Shown piece after piece: positions 1 through 10,531 of a stretch of DNA of 64,000 bases (position 1 is the stretch's first letter; every line of letters starts with the position of its first letter). The notes under the pieces are model-generated. The model was not told the DNA's origin, made no database searches, and saw nothing but the letters and a program-made list of their open reading frames with translations. The stretch is from Nissolia schottii (taxonomy: Eukaryota; Streptophyta; Magnoliopsida; Fabales; Fabaceae): assembly GCA_003254905.1 (NCBI GenBank), contig QANU01011207.1:479409-543408 (forward strand). The letters are read 5' to 3'. The position numbers and the translations under genes were made by a program.

Positions 1-2286
1 TCGTCAATAACAATAATTAATTTTTCCGCCTATTGTAAGCCATTTAGGTTAATATTAAGAAAAAATAATATTTTAATTTCAGTACCTTTAGAAGAGAGAA
101 TTATAAAAAAACAACATATTTTAATAATTTTTAAACTAATTTCAATATCTTTAAAAAGAAGATATAAAAGACCAATCTTATCCATGAAAATTTAAAAACC
201 AAGCGCTAGCAAATAGTTTTTGGCATAGCCGGGTGAGGTACAAAAAATATGAAATGCATTTTTTACACAAAAATACATAAACAACATACAATGACATGCA
301 ATGAAGAATACAAAATATAATAAAAAATTGAACCACTCTTTTTCGCTTGGTCAAACTACACTCTATTACATTTGATGGTTTTGTGTGGCTTAGAGAAGGA
401 GGGGTTGAATCTAAGCAAAGTCTTTTGCTTTAAAAAAAATTAACCTTTCTTTGAAAGTTGTCGCCTAAAAGTTTAGGAGATATCTCCTTGTATTCAGGGA
501 GACAAGTTTTCAAAAAAACAAAATTTCGAAAACGAAAACAGATTTTCTTTTAAATGATAGGAAATGTAAATAGTGGAGAGAAGAAGAAAAACACACACAA
601 TATTTATACTGGTTCGATTCCTAGTCAGGAATTTACGTCCAGTTCTTCAATCGCCAAAATCTGTTTTTCTTTCACAAAAAAACTTATAAGCACCAATAGT
701 TCTTCTAAAAAACTTACAAGACAAAATTTTCAAATACAGAAACTTGAACTGAAAATCTTTCTCTCAAGTTCTCTGTTGCTCGCCAAAAAAACAAACTCTC
801 AAATAACCAATTTTCTCACCAAGCAATAAAATACCAAAATACCAAATCAGATGATTGAAAATAACATATTCAAAATATGAGAGGTTTGTAGGTAGAGCTC
901 TTGAGGATGTATTTCAATGGTGATCTTTTTCTCTCATTTTTCTCTTATGTCTTGTGTATCTTTAGAATGGTGAAGACACTCCCATTTATTCTTGATCCTC
1001 GAATATTGAAGCTCAAGATCATCTCCTTTATTTTTGTCATTCTTCCATGATTCCTTTTTGACATAACTCGTGTTCTTTCTTTTTCTGTCTTCAATCAACT
1101 CATTTTTCGTTGATGCCCACTCAAGAAGGCTTTTGCACATGTGCTTCAATTCGGTCCTTTTGACTGTTGCAAGAAGAACATATTTCTTGCTCCTTTTTCC
1201 ATGAATTTTGCTTTTCAATTTCTTTCTTCTTTCACGTTTTTTCTAGCTAGCCTTTCCCATGATTGTATATTTCGTTGGTCATAAGGATAGCTTTCCTTTT
1301 TGTCCTATTCTATTTGACTCAACCGTAACTGCATTATGTAAAGTTACCATGCTTGATTTTTGCTTCCCAACGTGTCTGCTGTTCATTTTTCTTCTTTCTC
1401 TTTTCAATTTCATTCCTTCTATATTCAGCAGCATATCATTCTGTCAAGGAAATTTGATTTCCTCCATTCATGTCCTTGATAGCATTTACTCTTCCTTATT
1501 TCCTTTCTTGTAAAACGTGACTCAAGCTTCCTTGACCCACAAATATTGCTTTCCTTTTTGTTCTATTCCCTTCCTTTTCTTTTTGTAAATTTGTAGACTA
1601 TATCACGACTTCTGTTAGGGAAAGAATATTTCCTTAAGTGTTGTACTTGACAACTATATATTTCCTTTTCCTTTTCTTGTTGACTGAGGCAAAGATATGC
1701 TTTTGTTTTTCCAATGATACTTCCCATCTATATTTCATTATCAACTCTTAATTTATATCACTTTTTTCCTTATTTATATTTTTCTTTCCTGATACCATCA
1801 GCTTCCTTTTTGCTCATCCTTGTCTTACACTTTCCATTGCTGCTGTAAGATATAATTGTTCCTTCCCAAAATATTTGATTCCTTTCTCTAAAAATATTTA
1901 TGTCTTGCTTCCTATACGTTGGACCCCTTCACTTTTATGGACTGTGTTTGCTCCAAATATTTGACCATGGATTTTGGGCACCACAACCATATTTTTCCTT
2001 TTTATACTAAAGTATAATTTTGGAATATTATGGACCTAACTTTTTGGTGTTCGGCACTTTTGACGTCCAAAAAGCATTAAAAATACATCTCCAAAATCCA
2101 AAAGCAAAATAACAAAATGGAATATGACAACATGAAAACACGGTACCATTACCAATCATGTGGTTGGTATTGCCATCTCAAGACGGCAAATGATGATAAC
2201 TTAATTATTTAAGTAACACGAGCATAACAAAACATGGAGTCCCCACATTAATAATACACATAGGTATCATCATCACCATCAGCATC
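1..2286. other. AT-rich spacer upstream of the dehydrogenase cluster
   Basis: No gene is supported here. The stretch is T-rich and the open frames in it are short, of low complexity and without recognisable domains. The part around 370-900 looks like repeat DNA: a purine-rich GGAGGGGTTGAATC-like start is followed by a 'tatttatactggttcgattc' stretch, a style I associate with dispersed plant repeats. I cannot find its ends or assign a family. The last ~100 bases before 2287 hold CATCATCACC-type repeats that resemble the leader of the other cluster members (compare 13021-13060), so they are probably the 5' untranslated leader of the first dehydrogenase gene. Confidence 0.5.
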
Positions 2287-5200
2287 ATGTGTCCTTCTGG
2301 ATTCTCAGCATCTTCCACTGCAGAGGAAGTTACTCATGGCATCGATGGGAGTGGCCTTACTGCCATTGTCACAGGTCATTTTACATTTTTCTTTTTGTAG
2401 ATATGGGAATTAATTGTCCCTTCCATGCTCTGACTTTCGATCTTGATTCACAAATTGATGTTGCATTTCACCCCCTCCCCCTTTTTTTCATATTGAAGTT
2501 CTTAAAATGAATCTGTTTTTATTGTAACAACAATTTCAACTTTAAAATTATTAAATGATCATAAAATATTTACAATATAACCTTAATTGATGTCTCATTG
2601 TATAATTATTTTCAATTTTTATTTTTAAAAATTAAATTTCTAAATTACATGGTTATTTAAACTTTTTTATTCAGATTTGGAGAGTCAATTTTTGGAGGTA
2701 AAAAAATTAAAGAAATTATATAACTAAACAAAAATTAAGGTTTTATTATGAACATATATAATTATTTAATAATTTTTAAGTTGTTACAATGTTAAATTGT
2801 ATTTGTTTTAGAGTGAGGGCATGATACCTCTAAAGGCATCAAAGAATCCACCAATAATTATACCATATGAATTAAAGGATTTTATTGAGTTCTCTTAAAC
2901 AAAACCTTCAGTACATCGGTCTTTTTTTAATGCCTTTAGATTTTTTTTTCTCCCTGATGTTGGTCTTAATTCTATGCTTTTAATAATTAATAGAGATTGA
3001 TAATATTTTTTACGAGAGTAATTTTGATGTCATCATTTAAACATGAGACTCTTATTAATAAGTGTAAGAATCAAACACTTTTATTGACACGGTAACGTGT
3101 AAAATAATTTTTCAAAGGAAATATATCAAAAATTAAATTCATTTTTCATTTAATTGACTATTAGTTCTTACCAAGCCACATTAAATTTTGCTAATTGCAA
3201 TAACAGGAGCAAGCAGAGGTATTGGAGTTGAGACTGCAAGAGTTCTTGCATTGCGTGGTGTGCGCGTGATTATAGCGATGAGAAACATGAATGCTGCAAA
3301 AGATGTCATAGATTCAATACTCAAGGATATTCCAACAGCTAAAGTTGATGCCATGGAATTAGACCTTGGTTCAATGAAATCTGTGAGGAAATTTGTGTCA
3401 GAGTTCAACTCCTCTGGTCTTCCATTGAATATTCTAATGTAAGAAGAGTACATAGAGTTTCGATGTCAAATTCTTTTCTTTTGCATACTCTCTCCGCCTC
3501 TGGTTCACTTTATACGTTACTTTTACTTTTTGGTACGTTAAAAAATTAATGTATTTGGACTCGTAGTAGCAGATAACATGGACCGGAGGGAGCATATTGT
3601 TTCACTCATTCAATTATATTTTGATCATTTTCAAGGAAAAATATATATATGGGAGTTGTAATGTTTTGTTTTTTGGTTGGTGTTCGTTGGTAATTTTAAG
3701 AAACAATGCAGCAATTCTGGCAACCCCTTTCACACTGTCTGAAGACAACATTGAGCTACAATTTGCCACAAATTACTTAGGTGTGTATGCATATGAAATC
3801 TGTTACTAGCTTTCAAGTTTATAACATCAAATCACTCTTGTACTGTTTCCTTAAATGCAGAGACTGAGAAGATGTAGACATCATAAGATAAACAAGCACC
3901 TTTTAAATTAGGCATTTTCTTTTGTTCAAAGTAATATCAAGCACCAGATGCAAGTTATGCAGATGAATTGAAAAGTGATCATATAACTCATCTGTTTCTA
4001 TTTGACATAATCATGCAGGTCATTTTCTTTTGACAAATCTTTTGTTGGATACTATGAAGAGAACAGCAAATGAAAGTAAGAGAGAAGGAAGAATTATTAA
4101 TGTCTCCTCGGATGGTCACCGACATTCATATCCTGAAGGGATTCATTTTGATGAAATGAATGATCAATCAAGGTATAATCACGTAAAATCTGCTGATATG
4201 ATTTTGATGGATATGGATATAGTTATAGTTATAGACTTTATGAAAACCTTAATTGCATTTGCATGTAGAATTGAGCATTAAGTACTATCTTTGACATGAT
4301 TGATGTACTATTATCCCTTGTGTACAGTTATAACAATTGGTATGCATATGGGGAATCAAAGCTTGCTAACATTTTACATGCCAGTGAACTTGCAAGACAT
4401 TTGAAGGTATACATGCTGACATCTATTGCAGCTTCATATGATTAGTATGTTATGACCGGCTTTTGGCAACTTTAAGACTAATATAACTATTTTCATAACT
4501 TGGGGACGAACGTGACTGATGTTGATTACTCCATAGACGAATTTGAAAATTTACTCCTTTGTTATCTATCTTTGAAACTGAACTTATATCTTTGGAACAA
4601 ACGATTGTTGACTAGTTTTTCACAGAAAATTCTTGTGTGATATATCTTAACATTAATTGTTACATCTTGATCAGGAAGATGGGGTTGATGTTACTGCAAA
4701 TTCTCTTCATCCGGGAGCAGTTCCCACCAATATTTTGAAGGAGGAGCTTATTGACACGATACCTATTGGTAAGTGTTAACTACCACTTTACACCATTCAT
4801 GTGAACTTACAATCTGTCGATTATTTCTGTAAAACTGTGTGAATTTATGATACAAAATAAAGAATTCTACGTAATCCAACATATGTTGAGGACACATTCT
4901 GTGAAACTAAAGAAAAAAAAACAGTTATGTTGAACATTTTTCAGTTGTACGGTTATTTTTTTGCACAGATTGCTGAGTTTTATGGTTATTTTTCTGTTTG
5001 ATTCATGCAGAACTACTTAATTCGCTCGGAAAATATGAGCTTAAAACTGTCGAGCAGGTAAGCTAAACCCAGTTTGAACCATGAATATAAATATCATGGA
5101 CATTATGTTAATTACTGGTTTGATCTAAAAGAGAATCAACACAAAAATTCAATAATTTGTTATATGATTCTTGTGATCTTCAATGTCCACTTTGTCCAAA

Positions 5201-5370
5201 CCTTATTGTAGGGAGCAGCAACAACATGCTATGTAGCATTGCATCCACAGGTGAAGGGAATCAGTGGTGAATATTTTTCAGATTGTGATTTGGCCAAACC
5301 AAGCTCACAGGGAACAAACACTGATTTGGCCAAGAAACTATGGGACTTCAGCGTGAAATTAACTGAGTAG
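2287..5370 (+). CDS. Short-chain dehydrogenase, TIC32-like, copy 1 (complete, 8 exons)
   Basis: Predicted NAD(P)-dependent short-chain dehydrogenase/reductase of the plant group annotated as 'TIC 32, chloroplastic' (related to retinol dehydrogenase and WWOX-type SDRs). Exons read from GT-AG junctions: 2287-2374, 3207-3438, 3701-3780, 4019-4172, 4328-4406, 4675-4768, 5011-5057, 5212-5370. They total 933 nt (310 aa) with all phases matching and a TAG stop. Visible motifs: cofactor loop TGASRGIG (residues 29-36), the strand-4 motif in which the usual NNAG reads NNAA (108-111), the active-site serine region INVSSDGH (about 160-166), and the catalytic Y-x-x-x-K as YGESK (192-196). The start [10 protein letters not shown] lacks six residues relative to the MWPF.RKGASGF start of copies 2 and 3, an in-frame difference. 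TIC32 is known as a calmodulin- and NADPH-binding protein of the chloroplast inner envelope, but many tandem paralogs may have other substrates. A Stowaway-like MITE lies in intron 2. Confidence 0.87.
3488..3592. repeat. Stowaway-like MITE in intron 2 of dehydrogenase copy 1
   Basis: About 105 bp, preceded by TA, beginning CTCTCTCCGCC and ending GGACCGGAGGGAG. These ends match the CTCCCTCCG-type inverted termini of plant Stowaway (Tc1/mariner) MITEs. The right-hand TA is not perfectly adjacent (CATA follows), so the right boundary is approximate. Confidence 0.5.
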
Positions 5371-6587
5371 AAGAATAATTCGTTATAGCAATTATCAATG
5401 AATGTGACATGTTTCCTTAGTGATTAATAAAACATTCTATGCCCCTGTGCTAGCATAGAATCCGTTATCTATGTAATGTTGTGAAACACATTACAAGAAA
5501 GCTTTAATGGTCATTGAATGATAAATTGAAATCTCAATCATCAATTGTGTAAAAAATTAATCTTGTTTTAAGGGTTTGAATGAAGTACTACTAGACACTT
5601 ATAACAATCACTCACAAAATTAGGAAGTCTACTAGACACTTGTAATAACCACTCACATCAATTGTGTTGGATGTTTACTGCTTCAAATGGTACAAAAATC
5701 ATTTCCATAAGATCGAAGATGAGAAGAGAACCTTTTCCATTATCCAATCCTTAAACTAACAAAAGAGACATAGAGAAAAGTCCCATCATTTAAAACCATG
5801 TATATTATCTCACCCCATGTAAAAGAAAATTAGGGCAAAGTGCAATTTATTTCTTTGAAGTACATCATGTGTAGTTTACCCCTCGGTTGAGGTTGGAGAA
5901 AAGAATGACAGGGAGGAGAAGGAGATGCGAATAATTTCGTTATCTAAGGATTGATTTACATTGTTATAGAATATTAGGCATTAATTTTTCATTTTCTAAA
6001 ACTCATGAATAAATTGTACATGACATATATTTCAATGAAATAAATTGCATTTGATCTTAAATATTATTAATGAAAAATGTCTTAAAAATATAATATTCCT
6101 TTCCTTTCAAAATCAATGTCCAATTTTTGCCAAATTAATTGTTTTTTTTAATAATATCCTTAATTTAATTATAGTTATTAAATACATTACTAAAGTACCT
6201 TTTTTTTTAAAATAGCGCATTTTGTCCATTCAAATATTTTTTTACTATTTTTATGAATACTTATATTTCTCCTTTAATTATTATTATTGTGATGTCCAAA
6301 AATGAACATTTATTTTGAAAAAGGGAGAGAGTAACAAATTATAAATAAGAAAATTGTGGTGTTGAAAATACACTTATTCATGTATGAAACTTTACAAATA
6401 CAAAGGAGTGAAAAAAAATATATTATGAAAATAAAACTTGTTCAGTGTGTCTTTTTGTGGAGGAGAATATGGTGTTGACTATTGAGTAAAGTCAAATGCA
6501 ATTATTTGCAACACCATAAACAACCCTTTATTTGAGCATTTTTAAGCAGAAAGTGGAAAAATTATGTGAACTTTGGAAGGAAAAAAA
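5371..6587. other. Spacer between dehydrogenase copies 1 and 2
   Basis: The AT-rich spacer holds the 3' flank of copy 1 and the promoter side of copy 2. Apart from the Stowaway-like MITE listed separately, I see no gene. Two similar 'ctactagacacttRtaataRcc/aatc' phrases at about 5585-5655 are a minor local duplication. Confidence 0.6.
6096..6331. repeat. Stowaway-like MITE (236 bp)
   Basis: The element is flanked by TA on both sides (6094-6095 and 6332-6333). The left end TTCCTTTCCTTTCAAAATC and the reverse complement of the right end, CTCTCTCCCTTTTTCAAAAT, form imperfect inverted repeats of roughly 35-40 bp that continue through a shared AATGTYCA stretch. The interior is AT-rich and non-coding. 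Confidence 0.65.
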
Positions 6588-6820
6588 ATGTGGTGGTTTA
6601 GCAGAAAAGGAGCTTCCGGCTTCTCAGCTTCTTCTACAGCTGAGGAAGTCACTGAGGGAATCAATGCCACTGCCCTCACCGCCATTGTTACAGGTTAGGT
6701 TCTGAGGCTAATGTCATGAGTTCCCTTGACATTTTCATTTTTTTAAAATTTTATTTTTGTGTTCTTCTTTGAGTAACTCGTGACGGGGTTCTAGTTCTTG
6801 TGATGGGAAATTGTTCTTCG

Positions 6821-9800
6821 TAGGGGTGTTCATGGGCCGGGTTGGCCTATACCCGAACCCGACCCTATATTTAGACAGAGCTAATTTTGAGGATTCAGAC
6901 CCGGTCTTAAACTCAATAGGCCTGATTATCTTCGGGCCGAATTAAAACCCGGGTTTAAACCGGGCCAAAGCGGGCCAAAATAAATGCAGAATAAATTCAA
7001 AAATAGCAGAAACAGAAACAACGAAAACAGAAACAACAGAAACAACAAAAACAAAAACAACGAAATTGCATAACAGAAATTCAGAATTGATATATTGCAT
7101 AATTGCAAAAATTACAGCAAAATTGTTTAGATATTGCAGGAGAAATTATAAAATAGTAGAAATTGAAAGCATGTAAAAGAACAAAAATTAACTCCAAACT
7201 ACAATAGATTTGCAATAGTAGAAGAAAAATCAATTTATGTTCATGGCATTTTGTTGTGAAGTCGCCCCTTGTAATAGAAATGCATTAGTAGAAACATCTG
7301 CAAAATATATGAAGTTAGTCAATATCATGTGAAAATTTTACATAAATTTACCAAGAAAAAGGAATAAAGATGTTATAAACTAACCATTGACAATCTTCTC
7401 AGTGCTATCAAATTGATCAAAATCTTGATCATCAAGTGTGGCTTTAGTAGGGAATAACCAATTTTGAGTGCAAATAAGAGCTTCAGCCATTTTGGGGGAC
7501 AAAGAGCTATGATAGACATCAAGTACACGTCCACCCGTACTAAAGCAAGACTCAGATGCAACTGTAGAAATGGGAACACCCAATACATCATGAGCTATGA
7601 GAGAAAGGATCTTATACTCTGAAGAATTTGTCTTCCACCAATTCAATATGTTAAAAGTTTCATCATCATTGTCATCCACAGTATCCTCTGCCAAATACCT
7701 CTCAAGGTCTGACGCATTTTCCAAATTTGCTTTAGCCCTTTTTTGTTTTTTCCATGTGTTCACTCGACTTTCAAAAATATCTTTGAGACATAAAGGCCCC
7801 TTACTCTCATTCAAAACAATTCCCTTAGATGAATCCCCACAATCTTCACTATCCTTATAGTCAGAAACACCTTTTGAATAAAAGTTATACAACGAATTCA
7901 AGGTGTCTTTAACTAAAATGGACATGCTAACAGCCAACTCCTTGTCATATATACTCTCTAAAGTCCAAGAGATATAATCAAGTTTGTAGCGAGGGTCCAA
8001 GACAATAGCAACTAACAACAACGGATTAATCTTTTCAATATTTCCCCAGTATTTGTCATATTTGGCTCTCATAGAACAAGCTATATTCCCCAAAAGATGA
8101 GACTGATTTTGACTCCATGAGATCAACTCAGAAAGTATTGATGCAATTTCATGAAAGCATCTATTTGAAGTAACATGCAAAGAAGCAGAAAAACACAAAG
8201 TCGCCTCATAGAAAATTTTCAAAAACTGAACAAATATCCTACTATGTTCCCAATCAAGACTTGTAGGTGGACCAACCCTTTTTTCATTTTCACCTTCCTC
8301 AAACCATTTCCTAAAATCCGATTCTTCATCATAAATTCTATCAAATGCCTTTTCAAATTTTTCAGCATGTTCCAACATAATGTAGGTAGAATTCCACCTA
8401 GTTGGAATATCCAAACACACAAGACTTTGAGACTTAATCAACTCAGCCTCAATGCATTCTTTGAATTTTTTGATTCTTTGTGGAGATGATCTAACATACC
8501 GAACAACATTCCTAATGCTTTCAATGGAAGATTGGTATTCCTTAAGACCATCATTTACAATCAAATTTAAGATATGAGCACAACACCTCATTTGTAAGTA
8601 TTTTCCACCACACACTAGCCCACCCCTAGCATCTAATTTCTTTCGAAGATATGAAATAGCCCCATCATTTGAGGTTGCATTATCTACTGTGATTGTGAAA
8701 ACATTGTCAATTCCCCATTCTCTCAAACATCTCTCAATTTCTCTTCCAATGGTTTCACCCTTGTGGTTCTCAACTAAGCAAAAGTTGATAATTCGTTTTT
8801 GCAATCTCCACTCTTCATCAATGAAATGTGCTGTCAATTTCAAGTAGAACAAATTTTGGTTTGATGTCCAACAATCAGTTGTCAAACAAACACGAACACA
8901 TGACTTCATAAACCAAGCCTTAAGCTTTTTCTTTTCATCTAAAAACAATTGATAACAATCTCTTGAAATTGTTAACCTAGATGGAATTGTAAATCTAGGC
9001 TCTAACTGGTTCAATAGTTTACGAAACCCTCGCCCTTCAACAACCCTAAATGGCATTTCATCACATATCACAAATTCAGCCAATGCCTTTCTACAATCCT
9101 CCAAGTTAAAACCAAGAGAAGTGTTCATAGGTTCTTCATCTCCTTTACCAATCTTTGGCATATATCCATGAAGTGTTCCTTTTTTTCCTGTTTTAGAAAA
9201 TATCCCACCGTGTTTCCTTTTAAGATGTTTTAACATAGAATTTGTGCCATGTTTGGTGGCTTCACAACAAATACTAACACGACAATGGTTACTTTTGGCC
9301 CTATGTTTCCCTTTAGTCTCTTGCAAAGGAAGTTTGGTGAAATGTTTCCAGTCAATTGACCTTGTGCTATTACTTCCCTCTCCCCCAACCTCATCTTTCA
9401 CATTTACTACTGGTGTAACAAACTCTATTGCAGAAGGATTTGTGTTGGTAAGAATACCTGCAATTGAAGTTTGAATTTCAGCGCTCGTGCCTAAACCAGA
9501 TGACACTTCCTCTCCCATTTGTTTTTAAGTATACCTAAGGAGTAATAAAATAGAGTAAATCATGACAAATCAACTCAAAATTATAAATAACAAGTAAGTA
9601 TTATAACAAATCAATATTCACAATCACACTTCAATACAAGTGACAAAGGCATCAAGTGAAAAAATTTACATCAACATCCAAAACAACTACTACTCCATAA
9701 CAATTACTAGTGGTTTATGCAAGTAGCAGCAAACAAGACAAAATGCATACCAAAGGCAATTTTCAACCCCATAACAAAACATGCTCCCATACCCCATACC

Positions 9801-10531
9801 AAAGGCAATTTTTCAACCAAATTCAATGGTAATATCAACATTTATTGCAGCTACAGAACAGGGGAAGATGTCGACTTACCAATGCAGCAACAGAACAGAA
9901 CAAGTGACGACAAGTGCAGCAACAATGAGGCAACGGCAAGCTAAGCAATTCGAGGGATGAGGCAAGCTCAGCGACGAGGCAACGACGTCGACAAGCACCG
10001 AGAGAGGATTGAGCCGAGAGCAGTGAGTAGTGAGCAGGAGAGGCGAGGGCGGGGCGAGGCGAGGGCGCGGGCGCGTCGAGAAGAGCAATGAGAATGAGAA
10101 GAGCAGAAGTGACGCTGTGGTGTGGTCCTTCTTTGGATGATCTAGGTCTTCACTCCTCTCTAAACTCACTTAGAGTCTGATGGAGATTGGCGAGTGATTG
10201 GGCCATGGGCTGTGCGTTTGACAAAAAGAATTGCTAAGTGGAGAATGGGCAGGAAAAAATGTTTTACACTGTGGAGACTGAAGGTTTTAAAAACAATTAG
10301 AGAGTATAAATGCAAAACCAATGGAGAATTGGAGATAATTATGAAGGAAAATAAAAATAAAAAATGTATAATAATATGTTCCGGGCCACCGGGCGGGGCC
10401 AGGTGGCCCGAAGCTAGACCCGAACCCGGCATGTATTACAATCGGGGTTTTTTTTCAGTTTTTTATTTTATTTTAAATCAGGCCAATTAAAATTGGGCCT
10501 GATTCAGCCCGAAGCATAATGAACACCCCTA
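6821..10531. mobile_element. hAT DNA transposon, complete-looking, in intron 1 of dehydrogenase copy 2
   Basis: The 3,711-bp element is bounded by a perfect 8-bp target duplication, GTTCTTCG (6813-6820 and 10532-10539), the length expected for hAT. The terminal inverted repeat is TAGGGGTGTTCAT, with imperfect continuation. Both subterminal regions are crowded with GGGCC, CCCGAA and CCCGGG words (6831-6980 and 10380-10515), as is usual where hAT transposases bind. It carries one long transposase frame on the minus strand. The 1 kb upstream of that frame is a leader with a markedly GC-rich patch at 9940-10090. Identical target duplications and an unbroken frame suggest a recent insertion. Confidence 0.93.
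7380..9518 (-). CDS. hAT transposase (BED finger, RNase H-like core, hATC dimerisation domain)
   Basis: Single uninterrupted 712-codon frame. A BED-type zinc finger lies at about residues 55-103. Its expected first cysteine is serine (AKSNHC at 75-79), while C79, H98 and H103 remain, so zinc binding may be weakened. An RNase H-like catalytic region follows, with TTDCWTSNQN, CCAHILNLIVNDGL and the DPRYKLDYISW block typical of RICESLEEPER/DAYSLEEPER-like hAT proteins. The hATC domain at about 605-687 holds LNWWKTNSSEYKILSLIAHD and ASESCFSTGGRVL. The start at 9518 is chosen because the frame is open from there and the N-terminal acidic leader precedes the finger. The protein would excise and insert the surrounding element through the terminal repeats. 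A domesticated gene is unlikely, because the frame still sits inside its own terminal repeats and target duplication. Confidence 0.9.
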   Translation of the reverse strand: MGEEVSSGLGTSAEIQTSIAGILTNTNPSAIEFVTPVVNVKDEVGGEGSNSTRSIDWKHFTKLPLQETKGKHRAKSNHCRVSICCEATKHGTNSMLKHLKRKHGGIFSKTGKKGTLHGYMPKIGKGDEEPMNTSLGFNLEDCRKALAEFVICDEMPFRVVEGRGFRKLLNQLEPRFTIPSRLTISRDCYQLFLDEKKKLKAWFMKSCVRVCLTTDCWTSNQNLFYLKLTAHFIDEEWRLQKRIINFCLVENHKGETIGREIERCLREWGIDNVFTITVDNATSNDGAISYLRKKLDARGGLVCGGKYLQMRCCAHILNLIVNDGLKEYQSSIESIRNVVRYVRSSPQRIKKFKECIEAELIKSQSLVCLDIPTRWNSTYIMLEHAEKFEKAFDRIYDEESDFRKWFEEGENEKRVGPPTSLDWEHSRIFVQFLKIFYEATLCFSASLHVTSNRCFHEIASILSELISWSQNQSHLLGNIACSMRAKYDKYWGNIEKINPLLLVAIVLDPRYKLDYISWTLESIYDKELAVSMSILVKDTLNSLYNFYSKGVSDYKDSEDCGDSSKGIVLNESKGPLCLKDIFESRVNTWKKQKRAKANLENASDLERYLAEDTVDDNDDETFNILNWWKTNSSEYKILSLIAHDVLGVPISTVASESCFSTGGRVLDVYHSSLSPKMAEALICTQNWLFPTKATLDDQDFDQFDSTEKIVNG

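Noticed and set aside
554-829. Open frame of 91 codons on the plus strand
   Set aside because: Ser/Lys/Asn-rich translation of repeat-like AT-rich DNA; no domain, no splice context.
934-1218. Minus-strand frame of 94 codons
   Set aside because: Lys-rich low-complexity translation of a CTT/TTC-rich strand; no recognisable family.
6926-7108. Small minus-strand frame at the hAT end
   Set aside because: Leu/Phe repeats from a simple AAC/AAA-rich subterminal region; not protein-like.
9876-10169. Possible first exon of the hAT transposase
   Set aside because: Translation is Leu/Ser/Arg low-complexity from a GC-rich leader; the 712-codon frame already has a complete N-terminus and BED finger.
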